Origin: Tannerella sp.
Lineage (GTDB): Bacteria > Bacteroidota > Bacteroidia > Bacteroidales > Tannerellaceae
DNA length: 8,755 nt
Assembly: GCA_031275525.1 (NCBI GenBank)
Contig: JAISOP010000017.1
Location: 1-8,755, forward strand
Direction: 5' to 3'
The translations under genes were made by a program, and so were the position numbers. This document shows positions 5,856-8,755 of this stretch, one piece after another. How positions within the stretch are numbered: the first letter of the stretch is position 1; each line of letters starts with the position of its first letter. A model generated the notes under the pieces. It ran no database searches. It was not told the origin of the DNA and saw only the letters and a program-made list of their open reading frames with translations.

Positions 5856-7067
5856 TCACGCTTCCGGCCGTTTATAACCCTTTTCTTCCGGCGTATAATA
5901 CAGTTTCATTGGGTTGCCCAGGATGCGGGTAAAGCCCCTCACATCGTCGGCCGTCCAAGCCTTCTGTTCTTCGCCGTAAACGCCGAAGTCGCTTTTCATC
6001 AGGTCGTAGTCGCTTTCGACGCCTACCAGCGTGTAGCCGTAGGGCCGCAGGGTGAGCAGCGTCCGTCCCGTCACGCGTTGCTGCGTACTCTCGAGGAAGG
6101 CCTCCATGTCGCGCATGACCGGTTCCAGGTACTGCGCCTCGTGCAGGAACATCCCGTACCACGTCCCGATCTGGTCTTTCCAGTAGAGTTGCCACTTGGT
6201 GAGCGTATGCTTCTCGAGCAGTTTGTGTGCGTTGATGATCAGCAGCGCCCCGGCGGCCTCAAACCCTACCCGGCCCTTGATGCCGATGATGGTATCGCCC
6301 ACGTGCATGTCTCGGCCGATGGCCCAGCGCGAGCCGATGGCCTCGACCCGGCGGATGGCCTCCGTCCGGCTCGTGAACGCCTCGCCGTTGACGGCGCAAA
6401 TCTCGCCCCGCTCAAAGTCGATCGACAGCGCCTCCTCGCCCTCCCCCTGCAATTGCGAGGGATAGGCCCTGTCGGGCAGCGTCAGGTTGGACGAGAGCGT
6501 CTCCTTTCCGCCCACGCTCGTGCCCCAGAGTCCCTTGTTGACGGAATATTCCATCCTTGCAAAGTCGGCCTCGTAGCCGTTCCTGCGGAGGTAGTCGATT
6601 TCGTATTCGCGGCTGAGGTTCCTGTCGCGCGTCGGGGTAATGATTTCCATCTGCGGGGCCAGGACGCCGAACGTGAGGTCGAAACGCACCTGGTCGTTAC
6701 CGGCGCCCGTACTGCCGTGCGCCACGGCGTCGGCCCCGATCTGGGCGGCATAGCGGATAATCGCCATGGCCTGGAAGATGCGTTCCGAGCTGACGGAAAT
6801 CGGGTAGGTGCCGTTGCGCAGCACGTTCCCGAACACCATGTAACGGATGCTCTTCGCATAATACTCCTCTTCGACGTTCAGCGTGACATGCTTCACCGCC
6901 CCCAGCCTGTAGGCCCGTTCTTCGATGGCCTCGCACTCGGCCCGGCCGAAACCGCCCGTATCGGCCAGGGCGGTATATACCTCGTACCCTTTCTCTTTTG
7001 AGAGGTACATTGCGCAAAAGGAGGTATCCAATCCCCCGCTAAAAGCCAGTACAACTTTCTTTTTCAT
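5856..7067 (-). CDS. argG: Argininosuccinate synthase
   Basis: Joins citrulline and aspartate, using ATP, to give argininosuccinate, the penultimate step to arginine. The 403-residue protein has the N-terminal PP-loop LAFSGGLDTSF (S10-GGLDTS-S16) and the substrate-binding stretch HGSTGAGNDQVRF (117-129), where most bacterial enzymes have GATGKGNDQ. The frame is open to 7091, but that longer start would overlap the preceding gene by 14 bp and add eight unconserved residues. I chose M at 7067, directly ahead of KKKVVLAFSGG, which leaves a 10-bp gap to the upstream gene. The N-terminal variations (ALADTGGFGRAE where others have TADIGQGEE) mark it as a divergent subtype that I associate with Bacteroidetes. 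The PP-loop and substrate motifs are present. Confidence 0.93.
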   Translation of the reverse strand: MKKKVVLAFSGGLDTSFCAMYLSKEKGYEVYTALADTGGFGRAECEAIEERAYRLGAVKHVTLNVEEEYYAKSIRYMVFGNVLRNGTYPISVSSERIFQAMAIIRYAAQIGADAVAHGSTGAGNDQVRFDLTFGVLAPQMEIITPTRDRNLSREYEIDYLRRNGYEADFARMEYSVNKGLWGTSVGGKETLSSNLTLPDRAYPSQLQGEGEEALSIDFERGEICAVNGEAFTSRTEAIRRVEAIGSRWAIGRDMHVGDTIIGIKGRVGFEAAGALLIINAHKLLEKHTLTKWQLYWKDQIGTWYGMFLHEAQYLEPVMRDMEAFLESTQQRVTGRTLLTLRPYGYTLVGVESDYDLMKSDFGVYGEEQKAWTADDVRGFTRILGNPMKLYYTPEEKGYKRPEA

Positions 7068-7077
7068 ACCTATATTA

Positions 7078-7692
7078 TTATATTGATTCATTCTTCTTTT
7101 CGGCGCCGGATTCGAGCGCCCTGTCCGCCGCCGTCCGGCAGCGCGGGTCGGCAGGATCGAAAAGCATGGCCGTACAGATACAGTACCGGCGCCCGGTACG
7201 CAGCAGGACGTCGCGGTTGATACACCCGTCGCAACCGCGCCAGAAGGCCTCGTCGTCCGTCAGGTCGGCAAAAGTCACCGGGACATACCCCAGTTCGGTA
7301 TTCAGCTTCATCACGGCGCTGCCGGAGGTCAGGCTGAACAGTTTCGCCTGCGGCCATCGGCGGCACGCCAGCCGGAAGGCCTCGTATTTGATGCGCCGGG
7401 CCAGTCCGCCGCGGCGGAATTTTTCCGCCACAATCAGCCCCGAGGTGGCCACAAACTGTTTATTGCCCCACGACTCAATGTAGCTGAACCCCGCAAACTC
7501 CTCGCCCGCCAGGGCGATGACCGCCTTGCCTTCCATCATTTTCCGCGCCACATAGTCGGGCGAACGCCGGGCAATGCCCGTACCCCTCACCTTGGCCGCG
7601 CTCTCAATCGTTTCCAGTATGACGTCCACATACTTTTCGTGACTTTCGTCCGCAATCATTACGGCAATCTCTCTTTCCTTTTCCATTTCCAT
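7078..7692 (-). CDS. GNAT acyltransferase in arg operon, candidate N-acylglutamate synthase
   Basis: A 204-residue GNAT-fold N-acyltransferase. The acyl-CoA pyrophosphate-binding loop is visible as EKFRRGGLARRIKYEAF (90-106; R-R-G-G-L-A), preceded by the beta strand ATSGLIVA (82-89). The C-terminal part carries a cysteine set, C154-x2-C157, C171-x-C173 and C185, which could bind a metal; this is unusual for a simple GNAT. The start codon overlaps the argR stop by one base (TAATG), and argG begins 10 bp later, so it is translated with the arginine genes. No argA or argJ is visible, and the first pathway step needs an acyl-CoA-dependent enzyme. I therefore infer N-acetyl- or N-succinylglutamate synthase. 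From memory, a homologue occupies the same place in Bacteroides thetaiotaomicron; I could not check this. Confidence 0.75.
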   Translation of the reverse strand: MEMEKEREIAVMIADESHEKYVDVILETIESAAKVRGTGIARRSPDYVARKMMEGKAVIALAGEEFAGFSYIESWGNKQFVATSGLIVAEKFRRGGLARRIKYEAFRLACRRWPQAKLFSLTSGSAVMKLNTELGYVPVTFADLTDDEAFWRGCDGCINRDVLLRTGRRYCICTAMLFDPADPRCRTAADRALESGAEKKNESI

Positions 7693-8105
7693 TAGTTAAT
7701 ACACGGGTTCAGCGCGGCGGTCACCTGTTCTCGGCTGTACCCCTCGCGCGGAATCACCAGGATGGTATCGTCTCCGGCAATCGTACCGGCAATCTCCCGC
7801 AGGGCGCTCCGGTCGATCTCGGAAGCGATGCCCATCGCATACCCCGGACGGGTCTTAATCACGGCCAGGTTACCGGAAAATTCGATTTTCAGCGGCGCCT
7901 CGTCCGCCGGCAGCGTATATACATACTGACCGTCCGCATCATATTCCCGTATCATTTTCAACTGTTTTATATCGCGGGACAGCGTGGCCTGCGTGACCCC
8001 GAACCCCCGACCCGCCAGGGCGCGGAGCAAATCGTCCTGGCTACGGATGGTTTCGGCGCCGATAATGTCGCGAATGGCCTGCAAACGCTCTTCCTTTGTA
8101 TTCAT
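7692..8105 (-). CDS. argR: Arginine repressor ArgR
   Basis: Arginine-dependent transcription regulator of 137 residues, slightly shorter than the usual 150 or so. The N-terminal winged helix-turn-helix is clear (SQDDLLRALAGRG 22-34, then VTQATLSRDIKQL 37-49). The C-terminal oligomerisation and arginine-binding domain contains AVIKTRPGYAMGIASEID (81-98) and GTIAGDDTILVIPR (107-120), where the paired aspartates contact arginine in known ArgR proteins. The frame runs open to 8240, but I place the start at 8105 (MNTKEERL). The extra 45 residues do not fit the family, and they cover the promoter and the operators. It is the first gene of the arg operon, and its stop overlaps the next start. Autoregulation is likely from the two ARG-box-like sites just upstream. 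Confidence 0.92.
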   Translation of the reverse strand: MNTKEERLQAIRDIIGAETIRSQDDLLRALAGRGFGVTQATLSRDIKQLKMIREYDADGQYVYTLPADEAPLKIEFSGNLAVIKTRPGYAMGIASEIDRSALREIAGTIAGDDTILVIPREGYSREQVTAALNPCIN

Positions 8106-8109
8106 CTTT

Positions 8110-8127
8110 TCTGCATAAACATTCAAA
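8110..8127. promoter_or_regulatory. ARG box-like operator 1
   Basis: Read on the minus strand, this site is TTTGAATGTTTATGCAGA. Against the E. coli ARG-box consensus WNTGAATWWWWATTCANW I count 16 matches of 18. It lies 4 bases upstream of the argR start codon and just downstream of the -7 box, where a bound repressor would block initiation or early elongation. The family and consensus are known; binding here is inferred. Confidence 0.6.
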
Positions 8128-8134
8128 ATCGCGG

Positions 8135-8142
8135 CAAATGTA
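8135..8142 (-). promoter_or_regulatory. -7 box of the argR operon promoter
   Basis: Minus-strand TACATTTG matches TAnnTTTG exactly and is identical to the -7 box of the Uma2 promoter. A -33 TTTG is not obvious at the ideal distance. The box lies between the two ARG-box-like sites, and a transcript from it would have a leader of about 20-25 bases before argR. Confidence 0.6.
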
Positions 8143-8151
8143 AGGATAGTT

Positions 8152-8169
8152 TTTGAATAAATATACAGG
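8152..8169. promoter_or_regulatory. ARG box-like operator 2
   Basis: The plus strand reads TTTGAATAAATATACAGG, which I count as 16 of 18 matches to WNTGAATWWWWATTCANW. Its centre is 42 bp from the centre of operator 1, about four helical turns, so both would face the same side of the DNA. It covers the region where the -33 element should lie. Confidence 0.55.
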
Positions 8170-8350
8170 CTGTTTCCCGGTGTGTCGAAAGCCGGGAAGT
8201 GAACGCTACGCGCAGTGCCGGGAAAAGACTTTGGATACAAAATGTAAGATTTTAATCAGAATCAATAATTCTATCCGGAATCTATTTGGATTCCAATTAT
8301 TATTATTAATTCTGCAGGTAATCCGGAAAGGTTTCCGAAAATTATCATAG
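8170..8350. other. A/T-rich intergenic stretch with short dyads
   Basis: No gene is seen upstream of the arg promoter. Small inverted repeats occur: ttcccgg/ccgggaa (8174-8180 with 8192-8198), ggaatc/gattcc (8277-8282 with 8289-8294) and ggaaaggtttcc (8325-8336). None is followed by a T-tract that would make it a terminator. The start-lacking frames across it are not credible genes. Confidence 0.5.
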
Positions 8351-8526
8351 GGGAACCTCTAAAAACTCCAAACGCTGCGCTTTGCTCCGCAGAGAAAAGA
8401 GAAAGGTCCGCGAATGAACGCGAATGAACGCGAATAATTTATTCGCGTTCATTCGCGTATATTCGCGGACAATTTTTTCTTTCTCTGCGAATCGAAGCGT
8501 AGCGTTGAGTTTTTTTAGAGGTTCCC
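8351..8526. repeat. 176-bp inverted-repeat hairpin element (MITE-like)
   Basis: The outer ends, gggaacctctaaaaactc (8351-8368) and its near-complement ending in agaggttccc (8507-8526), enclose a nearly symmetrical element. At the centre, 8406-8437 pairs with 8439-8470 (32 bp, two mismatches) around a single base. That arm consists of repeats of cgcgaatgaa on a 10-bp period. The middle arms (AACGCTGCGCTTTGCTCCGCAG on the left, its degenerate complement on the right) pair less well. There is no open frame of note, no transposase and no convincing target-site duplication. It sits between the minisatellite and the arg promoter and may be a non-autonomous mobile repeat or a bidirectional hairpin. 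Confidence 0.8.
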
Positions 8527-8600
8527 TTATCTTGTTTGACGCTACGCAATCACAGGATCATAACCCGTTCGCGGCAATCGACAAATAAAGCCGGAGAATC

Positions 8601-8755
8601 GGAATATCAGTTGGCGAACCGGAATACCGGCTGGCGAACCGGAATACCGGTTGACGAACCGGAATACCGGCTGGCGAACCGGAATACCGGCTGGCGAACC
8701 GGAATACCGGCTGACCAACCGGAATACCGGCCGGCTAACCGGGATACCGGTTGAC
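8601..8755. repeat. 20-bp minisatellite array, continues past window
   Basis: About 7.75 tandem units of exactly 20 bp, consensus ggaataccggctggcgaacc, run from 8601 to the window end. The first unit (8601-8620) and the last ones are more degenerate. Each junction forms a short dyad ccgg-aata-ccgg. An open frame crosses the array, but 20 is not a multiple of three, so the same DNA is read in all three frames in turn and gives a 20-residue peptide repeat. I treat that as a by-product. There are no spacers, so it is not CRISPR. Confidence 0.9.

Noticed and set aside
5850..7001. Long plus-strand open frame of 383 residues opposite argG
   Set aside because: It is antisense to a well-supported argG, has no family resemblance, and arises from the high G+C third-codon bias of the opposite strand.
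8106..8240. N-terminal extension of ArgR by 45 residues
   Set aside because: It is not part of the ArgR family, and it overlaps the -7 box and the ARG boxes.
8257..8272. Third ARG box around agaatcaataattct
   Set aside because: The half-sites are separated by five bases instead of four, and the flanking T and A are missing.
8536..8755. Plus-strand open frame with a 20-residue peptide repeat
   Set aside because: The repeat is produced by a 20-bp DNA minisatellite cycling through three frames. There is no start context or non-repeat domain inside the window.
8601..8755. Possible CRISPR array
   Set aside because: The units are contiguous with a 20-bp period; there are no unique spacers between them and no cas genes nearby.

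Overview
The window looks like a chromosomal segment from a Bacteroidales bacterium (phylum Bacteroidota). Three things suggest this: the gene order argR - GNAT - argG - argC - argD; promoters of the Bacteroidetes type (TAnnTTTG at -7, TTTG near -33); and A/T-rich, Shine-Dalgarno-poor start regions. The genus cannot be fixed from the sequence. A Parabacteroides/Tannerella-like relative is plausible but only a guess. Every supported gene is on the minus strand, so transcription runs right to left.

Right end (8106-8755): no gene. It holds a 20-bp minisatellite array that runs off the window edge, a 176-bp inverted-repeat hairpin element, and the regulatory region of argR. That region has a -7 box between two ARG-box-like operators whose centres are 42 bp apart.

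Centre right (3711-8105): a compact arginine biosynthesis operon of argR, a GNAT acyltransferase, argG, argC and argD. Intergenic gaps run from a 1-bp overlap to 24 bp. ArgR probably represses the unit from the two boxes. The GNAT is a good candidate for the first, N-acylating step. ArgC and ArgD make the N-acylated semialdehyde and N-acylornithine, and ArgG makes argininosuccinate from citrulline. In characterised Bacteroides the acyl group is succinyl rather than acetyl, so that may hold here too. argF', argB and argH are not in the window.

Centre (2989-3720): directly behind argD lies the 3' remnant of a GH29 alpha-L-fucosidase gene. It is joined to an unrecognised reading frame, which points to a deletion or rearrangement scar.

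Centre left (993-2850): two tandem Uma2/DUF820-type putative nuclease genes arose by a precise 649-bp tandem duplication. They are nearly identical except for one 94-bp patch that differs almost completely. A DUF1097-type membrane protein gene follows, and all three may be read from one promoter.

Left end (1-877): a non-coding block of nested tandem repeats bracketed by a perfect 26-bp inverted repeat, then rpmE2 (ribosomal protein L31 type B) with its promoter and a clear intrinsic terminator.

I found no tRNA, rRNA, CRISPR array, transposase or phage gene. The less explained parts are the mosaic Uma2 pair, the paired ARG boxes and the three repeat structures.
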